This document shows, one piece after another, positions 1 through 8,034 of a DNA stretch of 64,000 nt. A program made the translations under genes and the position numbers. The notes beneath the pieces are model-generated. The model worked only from the letters and a program-made list of their open reading frames with translations, was not told the DNA's origin and did not search any database. The stretch is taken from positions 4,340,001 to 4,404,000 of the forward strand of contig NZ_CP149994.1 in assembly GCF_051307055.1 (NCBI RefSeq), written 5' to 3'. The stretch comes from Dryocola sp051307055. GTDB taxonomy: Bacteria; Pseudomonadota; Gammaproteobacteria; Enterobacterales; Enterobacteriaceae. The number at the start of each line of letters is the position of its first letter. Within the stretch, counting starts at the first letter, position 1.

Positions 1-592
1 TATCACCAACGACAGCTCGGGCAAAATGGGATATGCAATTGCCGCAGCAGCAGCAGCGCGGGGTGCAAATGTGACGCTGGTTTCCGGCCCGGTTGCTTTA
101 TCTGCTCCGGCATGGGTGAAACGCATTGACGTCACCTCCGCGCTGGAAATGGAAGCTGCCGTTCAGCAAAATATATCCGGCCAGCATATTTTTATCGGCT
201 GCGCAGCCGTAGCAGATTATCGCGCAGCGAGCGTTGCAGATGAAAAAATTAAAAAGCAAGGCGCTGAAATTACGCTGAAAATGGTTAAAAACCCGGATAT
301 CGTCGCAGGCGTTGCCGCGCTTTCCGACCATCGCCCTTACGTTGTTGGGTTTGCCGCCGAAACAACTAATGTGGAAGAATACGCCCGGCAAAAGCGTATC
401 CAAAAAAACCTCGACCTGATTTGTGCCAACGATGTTTCACAAACAGGCCAGGGGTTTAATAGCGACAACAACGCGTTACACCTTTTCTGGCAGGAGGGAG
501 AGAAAGTCTTACCGTTAAGCGATAAGGCACTCCTTGGCCATCTTTTATTGAACGAGATCGTTACCCGTTATGATGAAAAAAATCGACGTTAA
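1..592 (+). CDS. coaBC: Phosphopantothenoylcysteine decarboxylase/synthetase, C-terminal part (partial at window edge)
   Basis: The frame is open from base 2, so only the last ~197 codons are present; the family protein is about 400 residues. What is seen is the CoaB half, which uses CTP to join 4'-phosphopantothenate to cysteine in coenzyme A synthesis. The nucleotide-binding stretch ITNDSSGKMG opens the window, and the conserved lysine segment MVKNPDIV follows near codon 96. The N-terminal flavin-dependent decarboxylase (CoaC) lies outside. The 3' end overlaps the dut start by about 20 bases, the usual enterobacterial arrangement, which suggests coupled translation. The ATG at base 26 is internal and is not the start. 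Confidence 0.97.
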   Translation, partial: ITNDSSGKMGYAIAAAAAARGANVTLVSGPVALSAPAWVKRIDVTSALEMEAAVQQNISGQHIFIGCAAVADYRAASVADEKIKKQGAEITLKMVKNPDIVAGVAALSDHRPYVVGFAAETTNVEEYARQKRIQKNLDLICANDVSQTGQGFNSDNNALHLFWQEGEKVLPLSDKALLGHLLLNEIVTRYDEKNRR

Positions 593-1028
593 AATTCTGG
601 ACCCGCGCGTGGGTCAGCAGTTCCCGCTGCCGACGTATGCTACTTCCGGCTCTGCCGGCCTCGATCTACGAGCATGTCTGGACGAGGCCGTAGAACTGGC
701 GCCGGGTGTAACCACGCTGGTGCCAACTGGGCTTGCGATCCATATCGGCGATCCGTCACTGGCAGCCGTCATCCTGCCACGCTCCGGGCTTGGCCATAAG
801 CACGGCGTAGTGCTTGGCAATCTGGTAGGGCTGATAGATTCTGATTACCAGGGCCAGTTAATGGTATCTGTCTGGAATCGCGGGCAGGATAGCTTCACCA
901 TTGAGCCGGGCGAACGCATTGCACAGATGGTGTTCGTACCTGTCGTCCAGGCCGAATTCAACCTGGTCGAAGATTTTGATACCAGCGACCGTGGCGAAGG
1001 CGGTTTTGGCCACTCCGGCCGTCAGTAA
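570..1028 (+). CDS. dut: Deoxyuridine 5'-triphosphate nucleotidohydrolase (dUTPase)
   Basis: Hydrolyses dUTP to dUMP and pyrophosphate. This keeps uracil out of DNA and supplies dUMP for thymidylate synthesis; the enzyme is a cytoplasmic homotrimer. All five dUTPase motifs are visible: the AGLDLRA start, PRSGLG, the catalytic aspartate in GLIDSDYQG, RIAQM, and the flexible C-terminal GEGGFGHSG that closes over the active site. Length (151-152 aa) is normal. Two ATGs are adjacent (570 and 573), and the mature E. coli protein begins at the second, MKKIDV. The start lies inside the end of coaBC. Confidence 0.98.
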   Translation: MMKKIDVKILDPRVGQQFPLPTYATSGSAGLDLRACLDEAVELAPGVTTLVPTGLAIHIGDPSLAAVILPRSGLGHKHGVVLGNLVGLIDSDYQGQLMVSVWNRGQDSFTIEPGERIAQMVFVPVVQAEFNLVEDFDTSDRGEGGFGHSGRQ

Positions 1029-1075
1029 ACTCGTTTTATAAACGTAACCACACACATTCATAACGTTAAAACAAA

Positions 1076-1096
1076 CCGCAAGCACCATGCTTGCGG
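1076..1096 (+). other. Perfect 9-bp stem-loop between dut and slmA
   Basis: CCGCAAGCA and TGCTTGCGG form an uninterrupted 9-bp stem with a 3-base loop. No T-tract follows, so it is not a classical intrinsic terminator. It sits 55 bases before the slmA start and may be an RNA-processing or mRNA-stability element in a dut-slmA transcript. Function is inferred only. Confidence 0.5.
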
Positions 1097-1150
1097 GCGC
1101 TGTGTGGCTGCTTGCCTGGCAGGTGCTTTATTTCAGGGGTATTTTAAAAC

Positions 1151-1747
1151 ATGGCAGAAAAACAGACTGCGAAAAGGAATCGTCGCGAGGAAATACTTCA
1201 GTCTCTGGCCCAGATGCTTGAATCCAGCGACGGTAGCCAACGCATCACTACCGCTAAACTTGCAGCCACGGTGGGCGTTTCTGAAGCCGCGCTGTATCGT
1301 CATTTTCCCAGCAAAACGAAAATGTTCGACAGCCTTATCGAATTTATTGAAGACAGCCTTATCACCCGCATCAATCTCATCCTGAAAGATGAAAAAGATA
1401 CGCTGGCCCGCCTGCGCCTTATCGTCCTGCTGGTGCTTGGCTTTGGTGAAAAAAATCCCGGCCTGACGCGTATTCTGACCGGCCACGCGCTGATGTTTGA
1501 ACAGGATCGCTTACAGGGCCGCATTAACCAGCTTTTTGAACGCATCGAAGTGCAGCTACGGCAGGTCATGCGCGAGAAAAAAATGCGTGAAGGGGAAGGT
1601 TACGCTACCGATGAAGCGCTGCTGGCGGGCCAGCTGCTGGCATTCTGCGAAGGGATGCTTTCCCGCTTCGTACGCAGCGAGTTTCGCTATTTGCCGACGG
1701 ATGATTTTGATACCCGCTGGCCACTAGTTGCCGCGCAGCTTCGTTAA
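1151..1747 (+). CDS. slmA: Nucleoid occlusion factor SlmA (TetR family)
   Basis: TetR-type DNA-binding protein that binds SlmA sites on the nucleoid and blocks FtsZ ring assembly over DNA. The N-terminal helix-turn-helix is visible (residues about 30-55, VGVSEAALYRHFPSKTKMF), followed by the helical TetR C-terminal domain. At 198 residues it has the family length. It lies downstream of dut and converges on pyrE, sharing a bidirectional terminator with it. Its position close to oriC is expected for this regulator of division-site selection. Confidence 0.97.
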   Translation: MAEKQTAKRNRREEILQSLAQMLESSDGSQRITTAKLAATVGVSEAALYRHFPSKTKMFDSLIEFIEDSLITRINLILKDEKDTLARLRLIVLLVLGFGEKNPGLTRILTGHALMFEQDRLQGRINQLFERIEVQLRQVMREKKMREGEGYATDEALLAGQLLAFCEGMLSRFVRSEFRYLPTDDFDTRWPLVAAQLR

Positions 1748-1753
1748 ATGAAG

Positions 1754-1774
1754 AAGGGCCTTTAGCGGCCCTTT
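1754..1774. terminator. Bidirectional terminator between slmA and pyrE
   Basis: AAGGGCC and GGCCCTT form a 7-bp stem around TTTAGC. A T-run follows on the plus strand and an A-run precedes it, so it can end slmA (plus) and pyrE (minus). Confidence 0.85.
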
Positions 1775-1776
1775 TC

Positions 1777-2418
1777 TTAAACGCCGTACTGGTCGCGATA
1801 TTCCTGCACCGCAGCCAGACTTGCGGCCATCTCCGGTTTCTCTTCCAGATACTCAATCAAATCCTTCAGCGTGATAATAGAAATCACCTTACAGTGATAA
1901 TCACGCTCCACTTCCTGAATGGCAGAGATTTCACCGCGCCCGCGCTCCTGGCGGTCCAGAGAAATCAGCACGCCCGCAAGCGTTGCGGAGTTGGCCGCGA
2001 TGATTTCCATCGATTCACGAATCGCGGTACCTGCTGTAATAACGTCGTCCACCAGCATCACGCGGCCCTGAAGCGCGCTACCCACCAGGTTTCCGCCCTC
2101 ACCATGATCTTTGGTTTCTTTCCGGTTGAAGCAATAAGGCACATCGCGCTCATGATGTTCAGCCAGCGCAACCGCGGTGGTCGTTGCGATAGGGATGCCT
2201 TTATAGGCAGGCCCAAACAGCAAATCAAAATCAATACCGGAATCCATTAGCGCGGCGGCGTAAAAGCGGCCCAGCAGCGCCAGATCGCGCCCGGTATTAA
2301 ACAGTCCGGCGTTGAAGAAATAGGGGCTGGTACGCCCGGATTTCAACGTAAACTCGCCAAACTTCAGTACCTGCTTGTTAAGCGCAAATTCAATAAACTG
2401 GCGCTGATACGGTTTCAT
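1777..2418 (-). CDS. pyrE: Orotate phosphoribosyltransferase
   Basis: Transfers phosphoribose from PRPP to orotate to give OMP, the fifth step of de novo pyrimidine synthesis. The PRPP-binding signature VMLVDDVITAGTA is visible near residues 120-132. I place the start at the ATG at 2418 (MKPYQRQFIEF), which gives 213 residues as in E. coli. It is preceded by a good AGGAG. The frame stays open further upstream only because it reads back through the attenuator hairpin. The gene lies directly behind rph and is controlled by the attenuator between them. Confidence 0.98.
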   Translation of the reverse strand: MKPYQRQFIEFALNKQVLKFGEFTLKSGRTSPYFFNAGLFNTGRDLALLGRFYAAALMDSGIDFDLLFGPAYKGIPIATTTAVALAEHHERDVPYCFNRKETKDHGEGGNLVGSALQGRVMLVDDVITAGTAIRESMEIIAANSATLAGVLISLDRQERGRGEISAIQEVERDYHCKVISIITLKDLIEYLEEKPEMAASLAAVQEYRDQYGV

Positions 2419-2446
2419 GGATTTGCTCCTCTGTGTTTCTTCAGAC

Positions 2447-2476
2447 ATAAAAAAGGCGACTGCTTCAGTCGCCTTA
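2447..2476 (-). terminator. pyrE attenuator
   Basis: A perfect 10-bp stem (AAGGCGACTG / CAGTCGCCTT, 2453-2462 with 2466-2475) with a 3-base loop, followed on the minus strand by six Ts. It begins about 6 bases after the rph stop codon (2481) and lies about 30 bases before the pyrE start. In the known enterobacterial mechanism, low UTP slows RNA polymerase so that ribosomes finishing rph prevent the hairpin and pyrE is transcribed. The element is seen; the mechanism is carried over from E. coli. Confidence 0.92.
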
Positions 2477-2480
2477 AAAA

Positions 2481-3197
2481 TCAATTTTCTAACGCCGCCT
2501 TCTGCGACGTGACGATCGATTCAATTCCCCCTCGCGCCAGCGCCAGCAGCGTCAGCAACTCTTCATGGGAGAAAGGCTCGCCTTCGGCGGTGCCCTGAAT
2601 CTCAATCATACGGCCATCTTCCATCATCACGACGTTCATGTCGGTTTCTGCTGCGGAATCTTCAATATATTCAAGATCGCAAACCGCTTCGCCATTAACG
2701 ATGCCAACGGAAACCGCAGCAACCATCCCCTTCATCGGATTGGTTTTCAGCTTGCCGATAGCGACCAGCTTGTTCAGCGCATCGGCCAGCGCAACACAGG
2801 CGCCGGTGATCGATGCGGTACGGGTGCCGCCGTCGGCCTGCAGCACATCGCAATCCAGAGTGATGGTATATTCACCGAGGGTTTTCAAATCCACTGCCGC
2901 ACGCAAAGAACGGGCAATCAGACGCTGGATTTCCAGGGTGCGGCCGCCCTGTTTGCCTTTCGCCGCTTCGCGGGCGTTACGGCTATGGGTGGAGCGCGGC
3001 AGCATGCCGTATTCTGCGGTGATCCAGCCTTGCCCCTGCCCTTTCAGAAAGCGCGGTACGCCTTCTTCAACGGTGGCGGTGCACAGGACTTTGGTATCGC
3101 CAAATTCGACCAGCACGGAACCTTCAGCGTGTTTGGTGTAATTACGGGTCAGGGTGACTGGGCGCACTTGTTCGGCGCTACGACCTGATGGACGCAT
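2481..3197 (-). CDS. rph: Ribonuclease PH (intact)
   Basis: Phosphate-dependent 3'-5' exoribonuclease that trims tRNA 3' ends. It is full length at 238 residues, with the RNase PH core, including TALTRNYTKHAEGS-like N-terminal residues, STHSRNARE and DCDVLQADGGTRTASI. In E. coli K-12 the rph-1 frameshift inactivates the enzyme and lowers pyrE expression; no such frameshift is present here. Its translation also serves as the leader for pyrE attenuation. A candidate -10 box (TATAAT on the minus strand, 3230-3235) lies 33 bases upstream of the start. Confidence 0.98.
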   Translation of the reverse strand: MRPSGRSAEQVRPVTLTRNYTKHAEGSVLVEFGDTKVLCTATVEEGVPRFLKGQGQGWITAEYGMLPRSTHSRNAREAAKGKQGGRTLEIQRLIARSLRAAVDLKTLGEYTITLDCDVLQADGGTRTASITGACVALADALNKLVAIGKLKTNPMKGMVAAVSVGIVNGEAVCDLEYIEDSAAETDMNVVMMEDGRMIEIQGTAEGEPFSHEELLTLLALARGGIESIVTSQKAALEN

Positions 3198-3279
3198 GGT
3201 AATCTCCGGCTAAAACGAATGTGGCGCGCATTATACGGGCTTAGGACGCTTATTCCTATCCTGTCCGGCCGGGCATGGC

Positions 3280-3285
3280 TATAAT
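3280..3285 (+). promoter_or_regulatory. Candidate -10 box of yicC
   Basis: TATAAT lies 34 bases before the yicC start, in the 121-bp divergent gap between rph and yicC. The -35 region (TTCCTA-like) is weak, so only the -10 is supported. Confidence 0.5.
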
Positions 3286-3318
3286 CCCCCCATCCATTGT
3301 TCTATACGGTAACGATTT

Positions 3319-4182
3319 ATGATCCGCAGTATGACCGCCTATGCCCGCCGTGAAGTAAAAGGCGAATGGGGCAGCGCCTCCTGGGAGCTACGTTCGGTAA
3401 ACCAACGTTATCTCGAAACTTACATTCGCATGCCGGAACAGTTCCGTAGCCTCGAACCTGTAGCTCGCGAACGTATTCGTAACCGATTAACCCGCGGAAA
3501 AATCGAATGTAATCTTCGCTTCGAGCCTGACGCGCGTGCGCAAAGCTCTCTTCTGCTTAACGAAAAGCTGGCCAAACAGCTTGTTGAAGCAGCGAACTGG
3601 GTAAAAATGCAAAGCGACGAAGGCGAAATCAATCCGGTTGATATTCTACGCTGGCCGGGCGTGATGACCGCCCAGGAGCAGGATCTGGATGCTATCGCCG
3701 CTGAAATTCTTGCCGCTCTGGACGGCGCGCTGGATGACTTTATCATCGCTCGTGAAACTGAAGGCCAGGCTCTGAAGGCCTTGATTGAACAACGCCTTGA
3801 GGGCGTCAGCGCAGAAGTCGTTAAGGTGCGCGCGCAGATGCCAGAAGTTGTTAAATGGCAGCGTGAACGCTTAGTCAGCAAACTCGAAGAAGCCCAGGTT
3901 CAGCTTGAGAACACCCGGCTGGAGCAAGAGCTGGTTCTTATGGTACAGCGTATAGACGTAGCTGAAGAACTGGATCGCCTGGAAGCGCACGTCAAAGAGA
4001 CATACAACATCCTGAAGAAAAAAGAAGCCGTTGGCCGTCGCCTCGACTTTATGATGCAGGAGTTCAACCGCGAGTCGAACACTCTGGCCTCCAAATCTAT
4101 CAATTCTGATGTCACCAACTCGGCTATTGAGCTTAAGGTGCTGATTGAGCAGATGCGCGAGCAGATCCAGAATATCGAGTAA
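3319..4182 (+). CDS. yicC: YicC family endoribonuclease
   Basis: 287 residues, normal family length. It starts MIRSMTAYARRE, the conserved YicC N-terminal motif, and ends with the DUF1732 region (VGRRLDFMMQEFNRESNTLASKS), which carries conserved acidic and polar residues. E. coli YicC is reported to be an endoribonuclease that helps destroy the small RNA RyhB. The middle (residues about 140-230) is rich in helical, charged sequence. It is transcribed divergently from rph. Confidence 0.93.
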   Translation: MIRSMTAYARREVKGEWGSASWELRSVNQRYLETYIRMPEQFRSLEPVARERIRNRLTRGKIECNLRFEPDARAQSSLLLNEKLAKQLVEAANWVKMQSDEGEINPVDILRWPGVMTAQEQDLDAIAAEILAALDGALDDFIIARETEGQALKALIEQRLEGVSAEVVKVRAQMPEVVKWQRERLVSKLEEAQVQLENTRLEQELVLMVQRIDVAEELDRLEAHVKETYNILKKKEAVGRRLDFMMQEFNRESNTLASKSINSDVTNSAIELKVLIEQMREQIQNIE

Positions 4183-4190
4183 AACAAAAA

Positions 4191-4208
4191 AGCCCGTTTC
4201 ATCGGGCT
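4191..4208. terminator. Terminator after yicC, shared with the convergent gene
   Basis: AGCCCG and CGGGCT form a short stem around TTTCAT, with an A-run before and a T-rich run after. It can end yicC and the convergent minus-strand gene that stops at 4218. Confidence 0.75.
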
Positions 4209-4217
4209 TCTTTATTT

Positions 4218-4607
4218 TTACGTATACGCCATAAGTTCTTCAGCCGTTATCAATCCCATCTTTTCCAACTGAATGGCTACTGCGCGTGAAGAACGCTCAA
4301 ACTGCGTACTTAGCGCCTCGACAGAACTATTCTGGCTATAGCTTTCCTCAAGCTGATGCCTCTCTTCTTCGGTCCAGGGAAAGTGCGATTTCGCCGGTCG
4401 TCCTTCGGCGATGTTCTTTTGCTGTCGTTCTTCTGGCGACAGCTTCGATTTTTTCTGTTTTTCCGGCTCTGCGGCTAACTCTTCGGCCAGTGTAAACAAC
4501 ATCCGTATGGCTTCAGGTTTATTGGCTACCGAACCGGAGAACAATATTTCTCCCGTTTCAGGATTGATTCCGTTTGCTAACGCTCTTAGCATCGCTGAGA
4601 TATTCAT
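4218..4607 (-). CDS. Unrecognised 129-residue protein with a helix-turn-helix-like C-terminus
   Basis: I do not recognise a named gene. The N-terminus carries LANGINPETGEILFSGS, and the C-terminal third (FPWTEEERHQLEESYSQ through SRAVAIQLEKMGLI) resembles the small helical module found in several helicase tails and HTH proteins: a 'WT.EE...L' start, a turn with alternating small residues, and a 'G-aliphatic' end. A lysine/glutamate-rich linker joins the two. The start is supported by GGGAGCG 8 bases upstream. In E. coli K-12 this position, between yicC and yicG, holds dinD. Base composition looks more AT-rich than the neighbours, especially upstream, so acquisition is possible. A DNA-binding role is a guess. 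Confidence 0.75.
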   Translation of the reverse strand: MNISAMLRALANGINPETGEILFSGSVANKPEAIRMLFTLAEELAAEPEKQKKSKLSPEERQQKNIAEGRPAKSHFPWTEEERHQLEESYSQNSSVEALSTQFERSSRAVAIQLEKMGLITAEELMAYT

Positions 4608-4799
4608 TTTATCGCTCCCTTTAATCCAATAATTGTACTAATCCTTTTTCATAGCCTTATTTCTTTTAATCCGTATCTTTCTGAAGAAAATACAGATTTC
4701 ACATAAATAAAACTAATCCTAAAAAAGTCAACTTAGAAAAACTCAATCGTGATTTTACCCACAAAACGCTACCCTTTGCGCCTTTCTCCGGAGGTGTTC
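4608..4799. other. AT-rich divergent gap before yicG
   Basis: About 190 bases, visibly AT-rich, between the unknown minus-strand gene and yicG. It should hold both promoters, but I see no confident -35/-10 pair and no SOS box. Confidence 0.5.
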
Positions 4800-5417
4800 A
4801 TGCTGCTACATATTCTTTACCTCATTGGTATTACCGCCGAAGCAATGACCGGCGCACTGGCGGCAGGCCGGCGTCGCATGGACACATTCGGCGTCATTAT
4901 TATTGCTACGGCTACCGCGCTCGGCGGCGGCTCGGTGCGTGACATTCTGCTCGGACACTACCCGTTAGGTTGGGTAAAACACCCTGAATATGTGGTGATT
5001 GTCGCCGTGGCGGCGGTAGTGACCACCATCGTCGCTCCGGTAATGCCTCACCTACGTCGACTTTTTCTCGTCCTTGACGCCCTTGGTCTGGTGGTTTTTT
5101 CCATTATCGGCGCACAGATTGCGCTGGATATGGGCGAAGGGCCGGTTATCGCCATTATCGCAGCGGTGGTGACGGGCGTATTCGGCGGCGTATTGCGCGA
5201 TATGTTCTGCAAACGCATTCCGTTAGTTTTCCAGAAAGAGCTATACGCTGGCATCTCTTTTGCCTCCGCAGTGCTGTATATCGTGCTGCAACACTATGTA
5301 TCCAGTCATGACGTTGTGGTGATCGCGACGCTAATCTTTGGTTTCTCGACGCGTTTGTTAGCGCTGCGCCTGCGTCTGGGTTTGCCCGTTTTCCACTACA
5401 AACACGCCGACCATTAA
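4800..5417 (+). CDS. yicG: YicG, TRIC/UPF0126 family inner-membrane protein
   Basis: 205 residues from the ATG at 4800, which follows a strong GGAGG; the upstream in-frame GTG (4749) is not needed. Two repeated three-helix units are visible, each with the family glycine-rich motif: ALGGGSVRDILLG near residue 40 and GVFGGVLRDMFCKR near residue 125. Bacterial members of this fold act as cation channels or small-solute transporters; the substrate here is unknown. The stop codon overlaps the ligB stop codon by a few bases on the other strand. Confidence 0.92.
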   Translation: MLLHILYLIGITAEAMTGALAAGRRRMDTFGVIIIATATALGGGSVRDILLGHYPLGWVKHPEYVVIVAVAAVVTTIVAPVMPHLRRLFLVLDALGLVVFSIIGAQIALDMGEGPVIAIIAAVVTGVFGGVLRDMFCKRIPLVFQKELYAGISFASAVLYIVLQHYVSSHDVVVIATLIFGFSTRLLALRLRLGLPVFHYKHADH

Positions 5418-7102
5418 TCAACAAATCCTTTTATGCCCTGCCGCTCCAGAAAAAGGGCCAGGGCATTGATCTGCGGATAATTCACAAACTCCACCAGTTT
5501 TTTCGCCCGTTCCGCCCCCACGCCCGGTAGCTCTTGCCAGCTCGCTTCATCCCGGGATACCAGCTGTCGCCAGTGAGTATCTGAAAGCACATTTATCGCA
5601 GGTTTCGGCAGGGGCAGGCCAAAGGCCATTAGCCAGCGATGAAAAGGAAGCTGGCGAGCCATGGAGAACTGATGCCAGATCTGCATACCGCGGGCGGGCG
5701 ATACTCCCTTAACCCGGACCAAATCTTCAGCGCCCAACCGTAGCCAGGAAAAAATATGTTCGAGTTGAAAAGCCTGGTAGAGCTGTTGCCAGGTGCTTTT
5801 GCTCACACCCTTAATATCCAGCGCATCCAGCGAGCTTGCCCAGTTGAGGCGGGCAAAAAACTGTTCACGACATTCCGCAGATACGGAAAAGCAGCTTAAA
5901 GAGGCATTGCTTAATTTGAGCGGCGGCTGTGGCTTATCACGCAAGCTTACGCGCCAGACAACCTCGTCGATGCGCGGAATTCCCTGCCCCGCAAGGCTCA
6001 CCATGACCTGATCGCCCGGCGCAATATCCAGTTCCTGCCAGCGTTTAACCGAACCAACGTTGACGCGCTTAATGTGTTTATCATCAAGTTGTAATGGTTC
6101 CAGCTCCAACACCACGGCAACTTTCCCGGTACGCCCAACGGTAAAACGAATGCCCTTTACGTCGGCGATTTGCTGGGCCGGTGGGTACTTCCAGGCCGCA
6201 AGCCATGATGCCTGTCCTGGCTGCCAGAACTTCCCGGCAGGCTCTGTACCCTGGCGAATCACAACGCCGTCGGTCACAAAGGGTAAGGGAGAGGCGAACC
6301 ACAGGTTGCGCAAAGAGGAGATTTCATTCAGGGTGGAAACTGGTTTTGACCACGCCTTTGCGAGCGAAAAACCTGCGCTGTCCAGCACCTCCAGTTTTTG
6401 TCTGAAGTCTGCCGGGCCATCCGGCCACGCCCAGATAAACACGCCAAAATCGTTAAGAAAGGCTGAATTTGCCTGCCGCATCATAGCGCCTGCGACTTTT
6501 CCCCTGGCGTTCATTCCCCCCATGATTTTCTGCACGTGCTGGTCACGTTTCAGGAACAGCTCTCCCTGCAAAATACTGTCGGCCAGCGGGCCGGCGAGTT
6601 TTTTAGGTATCGCCTCTATCATGGCCGCTTTCTCGGTCCAGTCCTCGCCTTTCAGGCCGTTCCCACGGCTGAGAAGCTGTACAAGCCTGCCATGCCGGTA
6701 CACAAGCGTGATCGCCACGCCATCAACTTTCGGCTGTACCCATAAATCGGCTTTACCATCAAGCCACCGCGCCACTGCCGGGCTATCCGCCAGTTTTTTA
6801 ACGCCCGTGTGGGCGACGGGATGCGGAGTCTTTCCGTTAGTCGACAGCGTAGGTTGCAGAGGCGCTGCCGCAGGCTGATAACAACGCTGCCACGTATTTA
6901 AACGTGAACGGAGCCTGTCGTATATCTCATCGCTGATGGGACTTTCCCCGTCACGATAGTAGGCCTCGTCCCACTGATTCAGCTGGGTCTGCAATTTCTC
7001 CATTTCCTGACTTGCCTGCAACGGTGACCAAACCGGGCACGAAGCCGAAGCGGCTCCCGTCAGGACGCTCATTATCAAAATCAGCCTGATTAACCCTTCC
7101 AT
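5414..7102 (-). CDS. ligB: DNA ligase B (NAD-dependent ligase-like)
   Basis: 562 residues from the ATG at 7102, preceded by GGGAGAAAG. The nucleotidyltransferase lysine motif KVDG is visible in WVQPKVDGVAITLVYR (residues about 120-135), followed by an OB-fold region (RVNVGSVKRWQELDIAPGDQ) and helix-hairpin-helix repeats. Like E. coli LigB it lacks the BRCT domain and most of the zinc finger of LigA. A hydrophobic N-terminus (MEGLIRLILIMSVLTGAASA) looks like a signal peptide, as in the E. coli protein, which is odd for a ligase. It is convergent with yicG, overlapping by four bases. Confidence 0.95.
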   Translation of the reverse strand: MEGLIRLILIMSVLTGAASASCPVWSPLQASQEMEKLQTQLNQWDEAYYRDGESPISDEIYDRLRSRLNTWQRCYQPAAAPLQPTLSTNGKTPHPVAHTGVKKLADSPAVARWLDGKADLWVQPKVDGVAITLVYRHGRLVQLLSRGNGLKGEDWTEKAAMIEAIPKKLAGPLADSILQGELFLKRDQHVQKIMGGMNARGKVAGAMMRQANSAFLNDFGVFIWAWPDGPADFRQKLEVLDSAGFSLAKAWSKPVSTLNEISSLRNLWFASPLPFVTDGVVIRQGTEPAGKFWQPGQASWLAAWKYPPAQQIADVKGIRFTVGRTGKVAVVLELEPLQLDDKHIKRVNVGSVKRWQELDIAPGDQVMVSLAGQGIPRIDEVVWRVSLRDKPQPPLKLSNASLSCFSVSAECREQFFARLNWASSLDALDIKGVSKSTWQQLYQAFQLEHIFSWLRLGAEDLVRVKGVSPARGMQIWHQFSMARQLPFHRWLMAFGLPLPKPAINVLSDTHWRQLVSRDEASWQELPGVGAERAKKLVEFVNYPQINALALFLERQGIKGFVD

Positions 7103-7303
7103 AACTTTCTCCCTGTCAGTTCGCAATGAGGTATATCGCGGGCAGGCGTCAGCCGCGAGGAGGAAGTTAAAACGATGCGAGGTATTTTCAGATAAAGCGC
7201 TGACGTTGCAGAAACGCGCGTTGAATATGGGAAAACATTCCGCAAAAACACCGAAAAGCGTGCCGGGAACACGACAAATTCTCCGTGCTGCCGTGTCGAC
7301 GTG

Positions 7304-7309
7304 TATAAT
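7304..7309 (+). promoter_or_regulatory. Candidate -10 box of the gmk-rpoZ-spoT-trmH-recG operon
   Basis: TATAAT, preceded by TG, lies 48 bases before the gmk ATG in the 255-bp divergent gap with ligB. The -35 is not clear. Confidence 0.5.
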
Positions 7310-7357
7310 AGGCCGGTAGACGCTCTTCTTTTATCCTTACCGAATAAGTTAGAACCC

Positions 7358-7981
7358 ATGGCTCAAGGCACGCTTTATATTGTTTCCGCCCCAAGCGGCG
7401 CGGGGAAATCCAGCCTCATTCAGGCTCTGTTAAAAACACAACCGCTGTATGACACACAGGTTTCTGTTTCCCATACCACTCGCGGCGTTCGTCCCGGTGA
7501 GAACCATGGTGAACACTATTTCTTCGTCAGTAAGGACGAATTCAGGCGGATGATTGCCGAAGAGGCTTTCCTCGAACACGCGGAAGTCTTTGGTAATTAT
7601 TACGGCACCTCGCGCCATGCTATTGAGCAGGTACTGGCAACCGGTGTGGATGTATTTCTTGATATCGACTGGCAGGGCGCGCAGCAAATCCGCAATAAAA
7701 TGCCGCACGCGCGCAGCATCTTTATTTTGCCGCCGTCGAAAGACGAATTAGACCGCCGCCTGCGTGGCCGTGGGCAAGACAGCGAAGAAGTCATCGCGAA
7801 GCGTATGGAGCAGGCTGTTGCGGAAATGAGCCATTACGCGGAATATGATTATCTTATCGTCAATGACGATTTCGACACCGCGCTGTCAGATTTAAAGATT
7901 ATTATTCGTGCCGAGCGTCTGCGAATGGGTCGCCAAAAAGCGCGACATGACGCTTTAATCAGCAAACTATTGGCAGACTGA
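7358..7981 (+). CDS. gmk: Guanylate kinase
   Basis: Phosphorylates GMP to GDP with ATP. The start is the ATG at 7358 (MAQGTLYIV), giving 207 residues as in E. coli. The P-loop APSGAGKSSL sits at residues 11-20. The GMP-binding region (VSHTTRGVRPGENHGEHYFF) follows, then the lid (RLRGRGQDSEEVI). It is the first gene of the operon with rpoZ and spoT, which links guanine nucleotide supply to (p)ppGpp turnover. Confidence 0.98.
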   Translation: MAQGTLYIVSAPSGAGKSSLIQALLKTQPLYDTQVSVSHTTRGVRPGENHGEHYFFVSKDEFRRMIAEEAFLEHAEVFGNYYGTSRHAIEQVLATGVDVFLDIDWQGAQQIRNKMPHARSIFILPPSKDELDRRLRGRGQDSEEVIAKRMEQAVAEMSHYAEYDYLIVNDDFDTALSDLKIIIRAERLRMGRQKARHDALISKLLAD

Positions 7982-8034
7982 GCCCAGTTTCAGTATCATG
8001 CCCAGTCATTTCTTCATCTGTGGAGCTTTAAAAT

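Noticed and set aside
26..592. Start of a 188-residue protein at the ATG at base 26
   Set aside because: The frame is open upstream and the motif ITNDSSGKMG begins before this ATG. It is an internal methionine of coaBC.
2419..2484. Longer pyrE reading frame starting at 2484
   Set aside because: It reads through the attenuator hairpin. The E. coli length and the AGGAG site support the ATG at 2418.
4675..4700. Possible LexA (SOS) box upstream of the unknown gene at the dinD position
   Set aside because: CTGAAGAAAATACAG lacks the CTGT half and has the wrong spacing for CTGT-N8-ACAG.
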